Shown here: one piece after another, positions 1 to 8,388 of the stretch | Layout: each line of letters opens with the position of its first letter | How positions within the stretch are numbered: position 1 is the first letter of the stretch | Assembly: GCF_007860015.1 (NCBI RefSeq) | Contig: NZ_SJPS01000004.1 | Coordinates: forward strand, 441,567 to 505,566 | Direction of reading: 5' to 3' | Length of the DNA: 64,000 bases | From: Bythopirellula polymerisocia | Lineage (GTDB): Bacteria > Planctomycetota > Planctomycetia > Pirellulales > Lacipirellulaceae | Translations under genes and position numbers: made by a program | The notes under the pieces: generated by a model | What the model was told of the DNA's origin: nothing | The model's database searches: none | The model's input: only the letters and a program-made list of their open reading frames with translations

Positions 1-2
1 CG

Positions 3-428
3 GAGTTGGACATTGGCCCTCAAGAAGGGCACGATGCCAACGGTCAGCCTCGTAAGGTGATGATCGTGGAATCGGATACCAAGATGCAGAATGTCTTTCG
101 CGAGCTCTTCAAGAAACAAGGATATCGCGTGCTGGTGACCAGTGATCCCGATCGACTTTTTCAGCGGTTCTATGAGGACAGCAATTTTGCAGACGTTGTA
201 CTCTTAAGTAGTGGCCATATCGGCAGAAGCGCCGTTGAGGCTTTCAACCGGTTTTCGGAAGAGTCCTCGACGAAGAATACACCTGTGGTGTTACTCTTAG
301 GTGACAAACAGAAGAGCCTTCAGAAACAGGCAAAACCTGACGAGCGTCGCGTGGTAGTACAAATGCCTGTAAAGTCGAAGGAGCTGCGGCAAGCGATCTT
401 GCAGCTATTGCCAACAGTCAGCCTCTAA
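3..428 (+). CDS. Degenerate response-regulator receiver domain, 5' end outside window
   Basis: The reading frame is open to the left edge, so this is the C-terminal part of a longer protein. The visible part resembles a CheY-like receiver: a beta strand ending in acidic residues (VMIVESD), a following helix, a second strand (VVLLSSG), a PVVLLLGD strand and a C-terminal MPVK followed by a helix. The phosphoacceptor Asp expected at the end of the VVLLSSG strand is replaced by Ser, so it is probably a pseudo-receiver acting by protein contacts rather than by phosphorylation. A leftmost TTG at position 6 could be a start, but no ribosome binding site can be judged there. The upstream partner domain is unknown. 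Confidence 0.6.
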   Translation, partial: ELDIGPQEGHDANGQPRKVMIVESDTKMQNVFRELFKKQGYRVLVTSDPDRLFQRFYEDSNFADVVLLSSGHIGRSAVEAFNRFSEESSTKNTPVVLLLGDKQKSLQKQAKPDERRVVVQMPVKSKELRQAILQLLPTVSL

Positions 429-518
429 TTTCTGACTCAAAGCTGACGATTGATAGCCTGGAGCACTCCAGATGTGGCGGATTGAATTCTGTGAGCCGTA
501 TCGCTTTCAACTCCCACC

Positions 519-1589
519 TCACTTCGAAAATTTCGTACGTGCGGCCTGCGAAATCTTGTCGCCGATCATCGCGATCTTCTGATCTCGCAACCGTTTTTCA
601 TTAAGCCAATAAGGACTCGTGATTTCCTTAAAGGCATAGATCGCCGCTTGAATCCCCTCGGCCCAGGCGACCGTGATGAGCTTGATGTCGCCGTGAACGT
701 CGCCGACAGCAAAGATGCCCCGCCGGCTGGTTTCAAAATAAGGATCTACAGCAATGCTACCGTCGTCGTTAAGCCGCAGATCAAGCCGTTGAAACGTCTC
801 CTTTGCCGACAAGAATCCAATCTGCACGATGATGTACTCGGCTTGCAACTGGGTGCCATTTGTCAACTCCAAGGCGATTAACCCTTCGTGAAACCAGGCG
901 CGAGATACTTCTGACGAGCAATGTACAATGCCTCCCGCCTGCTCTAGACGCTCGACACTGTCGGCCTTGGCAATAGGCGTTTCTTCGCGGACCACCAGAT
1001 TGACCATGCCATGCCGTTCCTGGGCCATCACAGCCGCATCAAGGGCCGAGTCACCTCCTCCAACCACCACGACCGGTTGACCATCGTAGTCGCCGATCTT
1101 CGGTACCTTGTAAAACACTTTCTTTGATTCGAGCGAATCCACCACTGGCAGGGCCCGCGGATAGTGCAAGAGTCCACAGGCGATCAGCACCTTTCGGCAG
1201 AGGTAATTCCCATTCTTAGTGACCACCCGCTTGAGAACATCCCCCTTTTCTTCTTGGTCAGTATCGTCAATTGTGACCAATTCATCATTGAAGCGAAACT
1301 GGACCAGTGCATCGACTGCTTGGCGATAGGTGCGTTCAGAAAGCTCTTCGCCGCTAATGCCATCGGGAAATCCTGGGATGTCGACAATCTTCTTGTCGGC
1401 ATACAAGAATTGCGGCTGCCCACCCGGCTTATCCTTGGCCTCGATCACCAGAGTCGTTAATCCTCGATGCGCGGTCGTAAGGCTGGCAGCCAGCCCAGCG
1501 GGTCCAGCACCAATGATTACCACATCCCAATAAGCGAGGCTGTCGAAATCCAAATCGTCTGCCAGCTCGGTAACTTTGAAATCTGCCAT
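519..1589 (-). CDS. Thioredoxin-reductase-like ferredoxin/flavodoxin-NADP reductase
   Basis: Two-dinucleotide-fold flavoprotein. The FAD-binding motif GAGPAGLAA lies near the N-terminus, the NAD(P)H motif VVVGGGDSALDAA in the middle, and a second FAD motif GIFAVGDV near the C-terminus. The redox CxxC that thioredoxin reductase carries just before the NADPH motif is absent; KVPKIGDYDGQ stands in its place. That points to the TrxR-like ferredoxin-NADP reductase family (YumC type), which passes electrons between NADPH and ferredoxin or flavodoxin. I chose the ATG at 1589. A GTG at 1625 is also possible and would overlap the stop of the upstream gene by four bases (GTGA), suggesting coupling. The electron-carrier partner is not visible here. 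Confidence 0.8.
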   Translation of the reverse strand: MADFKVTELADDLDFDSLAYWDVVIIGAGPAGLAASLTTAHRGLTTLVIEAKDKPGGQPQFLYADKKIVDIPGFPDGISGEELSERTYRQAVDALVQFRFNDELVTIDDTDQEEKGDVLKRVVTKNGNYLCRKVLIACGLLHYPRALPVVDSLESKKVFYKVPKIGDYDGQPVVVVGGGDSALDAAVMAQERHGMVNLVVREETPIAKADSVERLEQAGGIVHCSSEVSRAWFHEGLIALELTNGTQLQAEYIIVQIGFLSAKETFQRLDLRLNDDGSIAVDPYFETSRRGIFAVGDVHGDIKLITVAWAEGIQAAIYAFKEITSPYWLNEKRLRDQKIAMIGDKISQAARTKFSK

Positions 1590-1621
1590 GAATAATTTCT
1601 CACTAAGATCAATGGACCGCG

Positions 1622-2434
1622 TCACACTTCTGGAGGTTCAGGGGCTTCTTCTTTTGGTTCTGACGTATCTAGACCGCGACGGTTCGCGCGACGTTCACGC
1701 CCTTCATTGCGACGTATACCTCGCTTGCCTCTCCCTGGTTCCTTCTCAAGCAAGGCGGCAGGCAAATCAAATTCCGCTCCCAATAGATTCTCCAGTTTTT
1801 GCAGTTGTTCAGGGGTGAGGATTTCACTCACCTCTTGTCTGGCTTCTGCCAAGGTTTGGGGCGCGCGACCCTGGGCCTCGCGCGCCTTGGCTCTGAGTTG
1901 TTTCTTTTGATCTGGAGTCAGATCGAGCGCCATCGCAATGTCGTTGCTGGTGAGAGCTGCGGCAGGACCGTTTTTGCGGAGCCCCAACTGCAAATCGATC
2001 TGCTTGAGCCGCTCCGATTGATCCTTGTTCAAAACGGTTTCCAACCGTTCATTGATTCGCTGGGCAATTTCACCCACCTTTTCGCGAAACTGCCCACGCT
2101 CTTCTGGATTCGCTTCCCGCAGTGACTGGAGTATCTGGCGAATTTCTTCGGCAAAGTCTTCTCGAATTTGTAAGGTAAATGATTCGAGCTGAGCGGCTTG
2201 CTCTCCCTCAACATTAAGCTCTTGCCTTATTGAATCGACCTGCAACAACGGCACCATTCCTAGCGCCTGTTTCCCCATTCGTCCACGGCCCAGGAAACCT
2301 TTCGGTGGTACCTGCTCTTTTTGCTGCACTGCAGGAGTGGGAATAGGCTCTTCATTTTGAGCCGCAACGAAGTGGGAGTTGTCCCCCCCGAAAGTAACCA
2401 ACGCGATTAAGCTGACTAAGCATTTATTGATCAT
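1622..2434 (-). CDS. Secreted helical protein with LTxxQ motifs
   Basis: The ATG at 2434 is preceded by an AGAGGGAG ribosome binding site and opens a signal peptide (MINKCLVSLIALVTF...VAAQ). This start is preferred to the GTG at 2461. The mature protein is charged and helical, with LTPDQKKQL and LTPEQLQKL motifs. Those motifs recur in periplasmic Spy/CpxP-like and related planctomycete proteins, but no specific function follows. The C-terminal 60 residues are rich in Arg, Glu and Pro (GRGKRGIRRNEGRERRANRR) and probably disordered. The gene is immediately upstream of the flavoprotein gene and likely co-transcribed with it. A chaperone or sensor role in the envelope is only inferred. Confidence 0.65.
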   Translation of the reverse strand: MINKCLVSLIALVTFGGDNSHFVAAQNEEPIPTPAVQQKEQVPPKGFLGRGRMGKQALGMVPLLQVDSIRQELNVEGEQAAQLESFTLQIREDFAEEIRQILQSLREANPEERGQFREKVGEIAQRINERLETVLNKDQSERLKQIDLQLGLRKNGPAAALTSNDIAMALDLTPDQKKQLRAKAREAQGRAPQTLAEARQEVSEILTPEQLQKLENLLGAEFDLPAALLEKEPGRGKRGIRRNEGRERRANRRGLDTSEPKEEAPEPPEV

Positions 2435-2534
2435 GGCATTGCTCCCTCTTCTCAATTTCACTGCACATCAAATCGCAACTAAGCTTCCATGCTACGCCGT
2501 ATTGCAGAGATAGAACAGCGGTCCCGAATGCCGC

Positions 2535-2580
2535 AAAAAAATTCTGTCAGCCGCGACGCGGCTGTCGAGCCCTGCTCGAC
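2535..2580 (-). terminator. Intrinsic terminator with two stacked hairpins
   Basis: Read on the minus strand, just after the stop at 2606, there are two perfect stem-loops: GTCGAG/CTCGAC (2564-2580) and AGCCGC/GCGGCT (2549-2563). A run of seven T residues follows (2535-2541 on the plus strand as A). This is a textbook rho-independent terminator for the secreted-protein gene at 2606-3655. Confidence 0.8.
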
Positions 2581-2605
2581 GGAGCGGAGAGTGCCCCACA
2601 CGGCT

Positions 2606-3655
2606 TCAGTCACGTTTGGCACTTATCAATCCTAGATGGTCCTGGGCCTCAGGCCATGAAAGAGCTTCTTTGAGTTTTTCGCTCGGAACCTCAATAGCGG
2701 TGACCTCCTCAAGCGAAAACTGGTTTTCGAACTTCCCTTCAAGATAACCGAATGGAATTCGGGCAGCCATTTCTTCGGGTGGCAAACCTTTCTCGCGAGC
2801 AGGAATGAACAGCTCCCAGAATGAGTCTGGCGTTTTCACTGTAAGCAGTTTGTGAAATCGCTCTTGGATTTGCTTCCCGGCGAGGGTGTCTTCGGCATTA
2901 CGCAGCACAAGAATCGCCTGGTAAGCGAGGGCCCGATTCCAGTGGTTTTCAGAAACGACGTAGTGTGAGAAGTGCAGGCGATCATCAAACCCCAAGCTCA
3001 GCGGGTTCGTCGGATCGGTCGGCAAGTTTTTTCCCGCTATCAAAAGCTGCTGCATCTTCCGGGCGTCTTGGTGGCGAATTGAGTAGATGAAATGCATACC
3101 ACTAAACGGTGTCGCCCAACCATGTTCGCGCACAGAATCACGCAGTCGAATTATCACATCCCCATATCGCGGAGAACCATCAGGAGGCCCGACACTGGCA
3201 AACACGCAGTCAAAGGCACCGTACAACTCGTTTTCCAACGCGGGGGTCGTGTGAATAAGATGCTTGCCGATCCTCTCCTCTTCGTAGTAAGAAGAAAGCT
3301 GTTTGTTCTTCAAAACTGCGCGGAGGTCTTCAAAATGTAACCGCGTCACGATCGGAGCAGGAATGCTCTCAATTTTTGCTAACAGCTCCTGCTCTAGTTC
3401 TGTCAGTGGAGCTAGAAACAGCTCAAACTCGGCCATTGTGCACTTGGAACTGATCTTCATCCACTTGCGAATTGATCCTGCATCAAGCTCCCTGTGAAAT
3501 GGTCTAGCATCGATTGCAGTTCTTCGCGCGGCGGCAATCGGTCCCCCACCCAACTCAGGGTCTGAAATGGACTGTTGCGATTCGGCCTGCCAGGGAAAAA
3601 GTAATCCTAGCGAAATTGTATAGAGAAGCCTCAAGGTTAGCGAATATTTTAACAT
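2606..3655 (-). CDS. Secreted protein of unknown function
   Basis: A 349-residue protein with an N-terminal signal peptide (LLYTISLGLLFPWQAESQ). I do not recognise the family. Visible landmarks are a helix with RLHFEDLRAVLKNKQLSSYY, an aromatic core segment LYGAFDCVFASVGPPDG, a strand-like YGDVIIRLRDSV, and HWNRALAYQAILVLRN near residue 255. The opening 'FEDLRAVLKNKQLSSY' weakly recalls the start of ADP-ribosyltransferase-like folds, but no catalytic set could be assigned, so this is not a call. It is monocistronic: a clear terminator follows, and nearly 290 bases without a gene lie upstream before the divergent transporter gene. Confidence 0.65.
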   Translation of the reverse strand: MLKYSLTLRLLYTISLGLLFPWQAESQQSISDPELGGGPIAAARRTAIDARPFHRELDAGSIRKWMKISSKCTMAEFELFLAPLTELEQELLAKIESIPAPIVTRLHFEDLRAVLKNKQLSSYYEEERIGKHLIHTTPALENELYGAFDCVFASVGPPDGSPRYGDVIIRLRDSVREHGWATPFSGMHFIYSIRHQDARKMQQLLIAGKNLPTDPTNPLSLGFDDRLHFSHYVVSENHWNRALAYQAILVLRNAEDTLAGKQIQERFHKLLTVKTPDSFWELFIPAREKGLPPEEMAARIPFGYLEGKFENQFSLEEVTAIEVPSEKLKEALSWPEAQDHLGLISAKRD

Positions 3656-3944
3656 GTCAGATTCTACGAGTGAGTGGCCAAAAATTCTCTCTGGCGCTAT
3701 TGTAACAACCGACCAACATGAGGGTGAGTTTAAGTTGCCTGCTTCGTATGAGAATTGATGTCAAATTTAGAAACACTTCATGAAATGCTGATCTCCCAAC
3801 ACTCTAATTGAATCCAGGCAAGCAAGTCCCCTTGTGGCCTGCTATTTTTCTCTGCCGGGCAGCAAAACTGACTATGCTAGAAATTAAACTGCGGGTATCG
3901 TTGAAAGCAAGGTAAACCCACCTAGAGATCAGAAAGGGTCTATT

Positions 3945-5984
3945 TTGAAGAGATTGCTTGAAGCCTGTGATCAGGGTTTGCTTCTGCTCGACGTCTCCGC
4001 AGGGAGTCTCGATTCGGCAATTCAGCAAATGGTGGGCTTGTTAGTCCACAAAGGCCTTCTTGCTGCAACCGATGCAGGCGAGATGCTTTCCGCCCTGCGA
4101 GACCGTGAGCGATTGTCGGCTTCTGCGATCGGGCATGCAGTGGCCGTTCCACATTCTTATCTTTCTTGCCTCGAAAAGCCGTCGATCGTTATTGCCCGGC
4201 TTAAGCACGCGATCAACGCTGGTGCCCCTGACGGCCTGCCTACTCGGTTTATCTTTCTGCTAGTAGGACCAACTGGTGCAACAGCCGAACACTTGGATTC
4301 GCTGGCAAGTGTAGCCCGATTAATGGCGGATGGCGAATTCCGTTACCTTGCCCAAATAGCCAAGACACCGGCAGAATTTCGTGCAGCAGTAGCTTCCAGG
4401 TCTCAGGAAGAAATTGCACCTGTACCACCCAAGTCCGATGAGGGATTGCAATACAGCGGACGACTCCTGGGCGGTCTCATGGCGGACATCCGCCGACGCT
4501 TGCCTCACTATGCGAGTGATTTCCTGGATGGGTTGAATCGGAAATGTGTCGCATCAACGTTGTTCTTGTTCTTCGCCTGCATGGCCCCCACGATCATCTT
4601 TGGCGGCCTCATGGGCAAGTTAACGGATGGCCACATCGGAGCGGTAGAGCTGATCGTCGCTACTGCATTCTGTGGAGTTGTGTATGCCCTGTTTGCGGGC
4701 CAGCCACTTGCTCTGATTGGAGGCACGGGACCGATGCTTGCCTTCACCGCGATACTTTACGCGTACTGCGATTCACATGAGATACCTTTTCTCCCTACCT
4801 ATACGTGGGTAGGAATTTGGACGGCAATTTTTGTCGTGATCATGGCCATTACCGACGCCAGTTGCTTGATGCGATTTTTCACGCGGTTTACCGACGAGAT
4901 CTTTGCTGCACTAATCTCTTTGATTTTTATCTCGGAAGCCGTCAAAAACCTGATAGCAATTTATCACAGAGTCCCTGAGGCAGCTTCCCAGGGATATGGC
5001 ATCGCCAACCTGTCTCTGCTTTTGGCGCTGGGAACCTTTTATGTTGCCATGAGTTTAAGTCGCTTTCGACATAGTCATCTCTTACTTCCGGCGGTACGAG
5101 AGTTTTTGGCAGATTTTGGACCTACCATTGCAATCGCTTCGATGGCTGCAATAGCGTATTTCGCCCGAGATGTCACGCCACTAGAACCGTTGCCGGCTCC
5201 TACGGCTTTTGGAACTACCTCTGGACGCCCTTGGCTTGTGCCGTTCTTAGACGCTCCCCAGTGGCTAATTTGGGCTACCATTGCCCCAGGGTTGCTGTGC
5301 AGTGTGTTAGTTTTTTTGGATCAGAACATCACCGTGCGATTGGTGAACAGTCCAGATAACCGTCTAAAAAAGGGTTCCTCCTATCATCTCGACCTGGGCA
5401 TCGTTGGTGTTTTGATCGCGATTTGTTCAATATTTGGGTTGCCATGGTTGGTTGCCGCCACGGTGCGGTCCCTGAATCACTTGCGCAGTCTGGCAACCAC
5501 AGAAGAGGTAATCGACAAGTCGGGCGTAGCACACACCCAGATTCTCCATGTCAGAGAGAACCGCATCACAGGCATTTCCATCCATATCCTCATTGGAATG
5601 TCCTTGCTTCTCCTGCCTGCTCTTCACTACATCCCTTTGGCAGTACTGTTCGGACTCTTTTTGTACATGGGGATCGTCTCGATGAGGGGCAACCAGTTCT
5701 TCCAACGGATTGGACTCTGGCTCACCGACCCGGCGCTTTATCCTTCGACTCACTATGTTCGCCGTGTATCAAAGAAGACGTTACACCTCTTTACACTTAT
5801 TCAGTTTGCCTGCTTGGTCGTACTTTTGATTGTAAAGAGCAGCGTGTTCGGGATATTCTTTCCCTTGTTTATCGCATTGCTGGTCCCTTTCCGATACGCA
5901 CTGGGCTATCTCTTTAGTGAGAAGGATTTGGCCGTTTTAGACGCCGAAGAGAATCCGATCGAAGAAGAAGAAACATGGTCGTAG
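3945..5984 (+). CDS. SLC4-type bicarbonate transporter fused to PTS EIIA-like domain
   Basis: The N-terminal 155 residues read as a fructose/mannitol-type PTS EIIA domain. The phospho-site motif GHAVAVPH has its last His at residue 70, and the later core FIFLLVGPTGATAEHLDSLASVARLM is typical of the family. Residues from about 165 to 660 are the membrane domain of HCO3-transporter/anion-exchanger (SLC4) proteins, with FDEIFAALISLIFI-like segments and about a dozen membrane spans, likely importing or exchanging bicarbonate. It starts at TTG 3945, eight bases after AAAGGG. It converges on the carbonic anhydrase/SulP operon, which supports a role in inorganic-carbon uptake. The intact EIIA His suggests control by a phosphotransfer chain (inference); no other PTS component is in the window. 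Confidence 0.85.
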   Translation: MKRLLEACDQGLLLLDVSAGSLDSAIQQMVGLLVHKGLLAATDAGEMLSALRDRERLSASAIGHAVAVPHSYLSCLEKPSIVIARLKHAINAGAPDGLPTRFIFLLVGPTGATAEHLDSLASVARLMADGEFRYLAQIAKTPAEFRAAVASRSQEEIAPVPPKSDEGLQYSGRLLGGLMADIRRRLPHYASDFLDGLNRKCVASTLFLFFACMAPTIIFGGLMGKLTDGHIGAVELIVATAFCGVVYALFAGQPLALIGGTGPMLAFTAILYAYCDSHEIPFLPTYTWVGIWTAIFVVIMAITDASCLMRFFTRFTDEIFAALISLIFISEAVKNLIAIYHRVPEAASQGYGIANLSLLLALGTFYVAMSLSRFRHSHLLLPAVREFLADFGPTIAIASMAAIAYFARDVTPLEPLPAPTAFGTTSGRPWLVPFLDAPQWLIWATIAPGLLCSVLVFLDQNITVRLVNSPDNRLKKGSSYHLDLGIVGVLIAICSIFGLPWLVAATVRSLNHLRSLATTEEVIDKSGVAHTQILHVRENRITGISIHILIGMSLLLLPALHYIPLAVLFGLFLYMGIVSMRGNQFFQRIGLWLTDPALYPSTHYVRRVSKKTLHLFTLIQFACLVVLLIVKSSVFGIFFPLFIALLVPFRYALGYLFSEKDLAVLDAEENPIEEEETWS

Positions 5985-6015
5985 TTGCTGCCGATAGCAA
6001 ACGAATTGGGCACAA

Positions 6016-7959
6016 CTATACGACCGATTCCAGTTGCTCGGCCTCATCTTGATTGAGACGAGCCATGCGGTCGACGCGAGAGTGTAGCGAGCCCCAATCC
6101 ATCACCAGATTTCCTTTGCCTGACTCGTGTTGTTTAGCCCAGTTCATCAGAAGCTCCAGGCAAGCATGGTCGATGTAATCCAAATGAGAGAAATCGACAT
6201 GCAAGTCAGCATCCTCAGGAACTCGTTCCAGCACGGCTGCTAATTTTGGCAGACGGATAAACGTCGCCGAGCCTTTGAGCTTGAGCACAGCATCCTTTTC
6301 TCCATTCTCAGACAGGCTAAGTTTTGCTTCCAGATGAGAAAACGTATAGAGAAGCTTGCCTGCGGAGAGGGCAATACCTACCAGAACTCCAGAGAGTAAG
6401 TCGGTGAATATGATCGTGCCCACCGTGGCGGCATAAATCGCAACTTCCCCCCAACCATATTGTCGTAATTTGACCATCGATTTCACGTTGATCAGCTTGT
6501 AGCCCGTGTACACCAACATGGCGGCGAGGCTGGACGTAGGAATCAACCTCAATAGAAACGCCAGCACACTCACGAATAATAAGAGCCAGACACCGTGAAA
6601 AATAGCTGAAAGTCGAGTCTTGCCCCCTGCTTGTATGTTCGCTGAGCTTCGGACGATAACCCCTGTCATCGGCAAGGCACCTACCAACCCGCAAAGAACA
6701 TTACCGATACCCTGGGCAAAGAGTTCTCGGTCGTACGCAGTTCGGGGACCTTGCTGCATCTGGTCGACAGCCGTTGCGCAAAGCAGCGTTTCAGCACTCG
6801 CGACCACGGCCAACAGCACAGCAGCCTTAGCCAAGTCGGCCCAAGGGGCGTACCTTAGTATGTCTGTATTGGGTACCCGCACTTCCTCCCACAAATTATT
6901 GGGAATCTCGACGTACAACACTGGCACAACGAATACAGTAGCCAGGATCGTGGCCAGAACGATAGCGACCAGAGGAGCCGGTATCACCTGCAACTTCTTC
7001 GGTGCGAATCCTTGCCAGAGAAGAATCGCCAGGATGGTGACCATTCCCAGTCCGGCAGCCAAATGATGGTTCTTTAGACTCGCCAACAAATCCTCAAGGA
7101 CCATGATATTCTCCGTTTGCAATTGCAACGCCTTACCGAGATTATCTTTCTCCAGTCCTTCCAGAGCAGCCTCGCTATGACTCAGAGCTGCCGTACTTGC
7201 CGCCACGATTCGCTGCGAACGTTTGCTCCCTTCGGTGAGTTTTTGCAATTGGTCAACTTCATCCATCAAACCTGTCATTTGCTCGACAAGGCCTTGCTGC
7301 TGCTCGACAAGCTGCGGCATAGTAACTGCTGGTGGTTCCAGTTCTATGTCGGTCGGTGCTATTGCGCCTGGCAAATGGGGCACGTGCTCGGCCAATCGTT
7401 CGTGGATATTCACCTGTTGACGGTGCAACTCGCCAACTTCGTGCAGGAGTTTGGAGCGAATTCTACGGACTTCTGTCGGAGCAAACTCCGGCAAGGCAAA
7501 ACTCTTGGCGATGGCCTGAGGAATTGTGGCCAGATTCTGAGCACCGCTCCCCTTGGGCTTGTCATCGATCATCACATGGAACTGGCTTGCTACAATCAGG
7601 AAACCAATCCCGGCGAGCATCCCTTGAATCACAGCCGGGGAAACTGCCCGAAACCACTGTCCCCAACGCAACAAACCCGCCACGATCTGAATCACACCTG
7701 CCAACAGCACTGCGAGCCCAAGCATTTCGAGCCCCATCGTCTGAATGATTTCGTAGACGATCACCGTCAGTCCTGCGGCTGGGCCACTCACCTGCAACGG
7801 GCATCCGGCTAGACTGCCGACTATGATACCGCCAATGATGCCGGTAATGAGACCTGCTGCCACGGGCGCACCCGAAGCGATCGCGATACCCATGCACAAC
7901 GGTAAAGCAACGAGGAATACGACAATGGAGGCCAGCAGATCGCTCTTGAAGATGGACAT
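6016..7959 (-). CDS. SulP-family anion transporter with STAS domain and long soluble insertion
   Basis: The N-terminus SDLLASIVVFLVALPLCMGIAIASGAP and the following GSLAGCPLQVSGPAAG are diagnostic of SulP anion transporters, a family that includes the bicarbonate importer BicA. The C-terminal 110 residues form a STAS domain (LHVDFSHLDYIDHACLELL). Unusually, about 140 residues of helical, coiled-coil-like sequence (residues roughly 160-300, rich in Glu, Gln and Leu) are inserted between transmembrane segments. The likely substrate is bicarbonate, because a beta-carbonic anhydrase is the first gene of the same operon; sulfate cannot be excluded. I chose the ATG at 7959; a TTG at 7980 would add seven residues. 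Confidence 0.85.
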   Translation of the reverse strand: MSIFKSDLLASIVVFLVALPLCMGIAIASGAPVAAGLITGIIGGIIVGSLAGCPLQVSGPAAGLTVIVYEIIQTMGLEMLGLAVLLAGVIQIVAGLLRWGQWFRAVSPAVIQGMLAGIGFLIVASQFHVMIDDKPKGSGAQNLATIPQAIAKSFALPEFAPTEVRRIRSKLLHEVGELHRQQVNIHERLAEHVPHLPGAIAPTDIELEPPAVTMPQLVEQQQGLVEQMTGLMDEVDQLQKLTEGSKRSQRIVAASTAALSHSEAALEGLEKDNLGKALQLQTENIMVLEDLLASLKNHHLAAGLGMVTILAILLWQGFAPKKLQVIPAPLVAIVLATILATVFVVPVLYVEIPNNLWEEVRVPNTDILRYAPWADLAKAAVLLAVVASAETLLCATAVDQMQQGPRTAYDRELFAQGIGNVLCGLVGALPMTGVIVRSSANIQAGGKTRLSAIFHGVWLLLFVSVLAFLLRLIPTSSLAAMLVYTGYKLINVKSMVKLRQYGWGEVAIYAATVGTIIFTDLLSGVLVGIALSAGKLLYTFSHLEAKLSLSENGEKDAVLKLKGSATFIRLPKLAAVLERVPEDADLHVDFSHLDYIDHACLELLMNWAKQHESGKGNLVMDWGSLHSRVDRMARLNQDEAEQLESVV

Positions 7960-8044
7960 CGATAGATTACTTTCGAACAAGTCTCATCCATGCAGCACGG
8001 AGGCCGTTTGGCTAATGACATGCTGGAGTCGACACATGGCAGAA

Positions 8045-8353
8045 CTATGCGGCCGACTTCTCTCGAGCAGATTCCTGAGAATCTGAAACTAAGATAGAAG
8101 CATCGGTAAATGACTTGGCATCGCTATTTTCTTTGCGGAAATGTGCGACACGAACCGTACCTAGAAATCCATAAAAAACACTGATGACCAGCAATGCGTC
8201 GATCGATGTCGAAAATGCAAACAGAGAATTGAGAGTTAGTCCAACAAGCCCAAGTACGAGACACGAAATGGCAGCCCCAAAGCAAAGTTGCGCTTCCTTG
8301 TCGTGGATTGCACAATGGAATAATGACTTAGATACAGAATGATCCGATTTCAT
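8045..8353 (-). CDS. Small two-span membrane protein
   Basis: A protein of 102 residues starting at ATG 8353, behind a strong AAAGGAG ribosome binding site. Two hydrophobic stretches (CFGAAISCLVLGLVGLTLNSLFAF and IDALLVISVFYGFLGTV) make a helical hairpin, followed by a charged cytoplasm-like tail rich in Ser, Asp and Lys. I recognise no family. It lies 35 bases after the carbonic anhydrase stop and 85 bases before the SulP start, all on the same strand, so it may be an accessory of the bicarbonate transport system. Confidence 0.6.
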   Translation of the reverse strand: MKSDHSVSKSLFHCAIHDKEAQLCFGAAISCLVLGLVGLTLNSLFAFSTSIDALLVISVFYGFLGTVRVAHFRKENSDAKSFTDASILVSDSQESAREKSAA

Positions 8354-8388
8354 GGAGACTCCTTTAGAACCAATTAGAGCGCTGATAT

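Noticed and set aside
2606..3655. ADP-ribosyltransferase toxin
   Set aside because: Only a vague likeness in one helix; no catalytic residues could be assigned and there is no immunity-like neighbour.
7117..7812. 231-codon plus-strand frame inside the SulP gene
   Set aside because: It is the opposite-strand shadow of the coiled-coil insertion and has no independent support.
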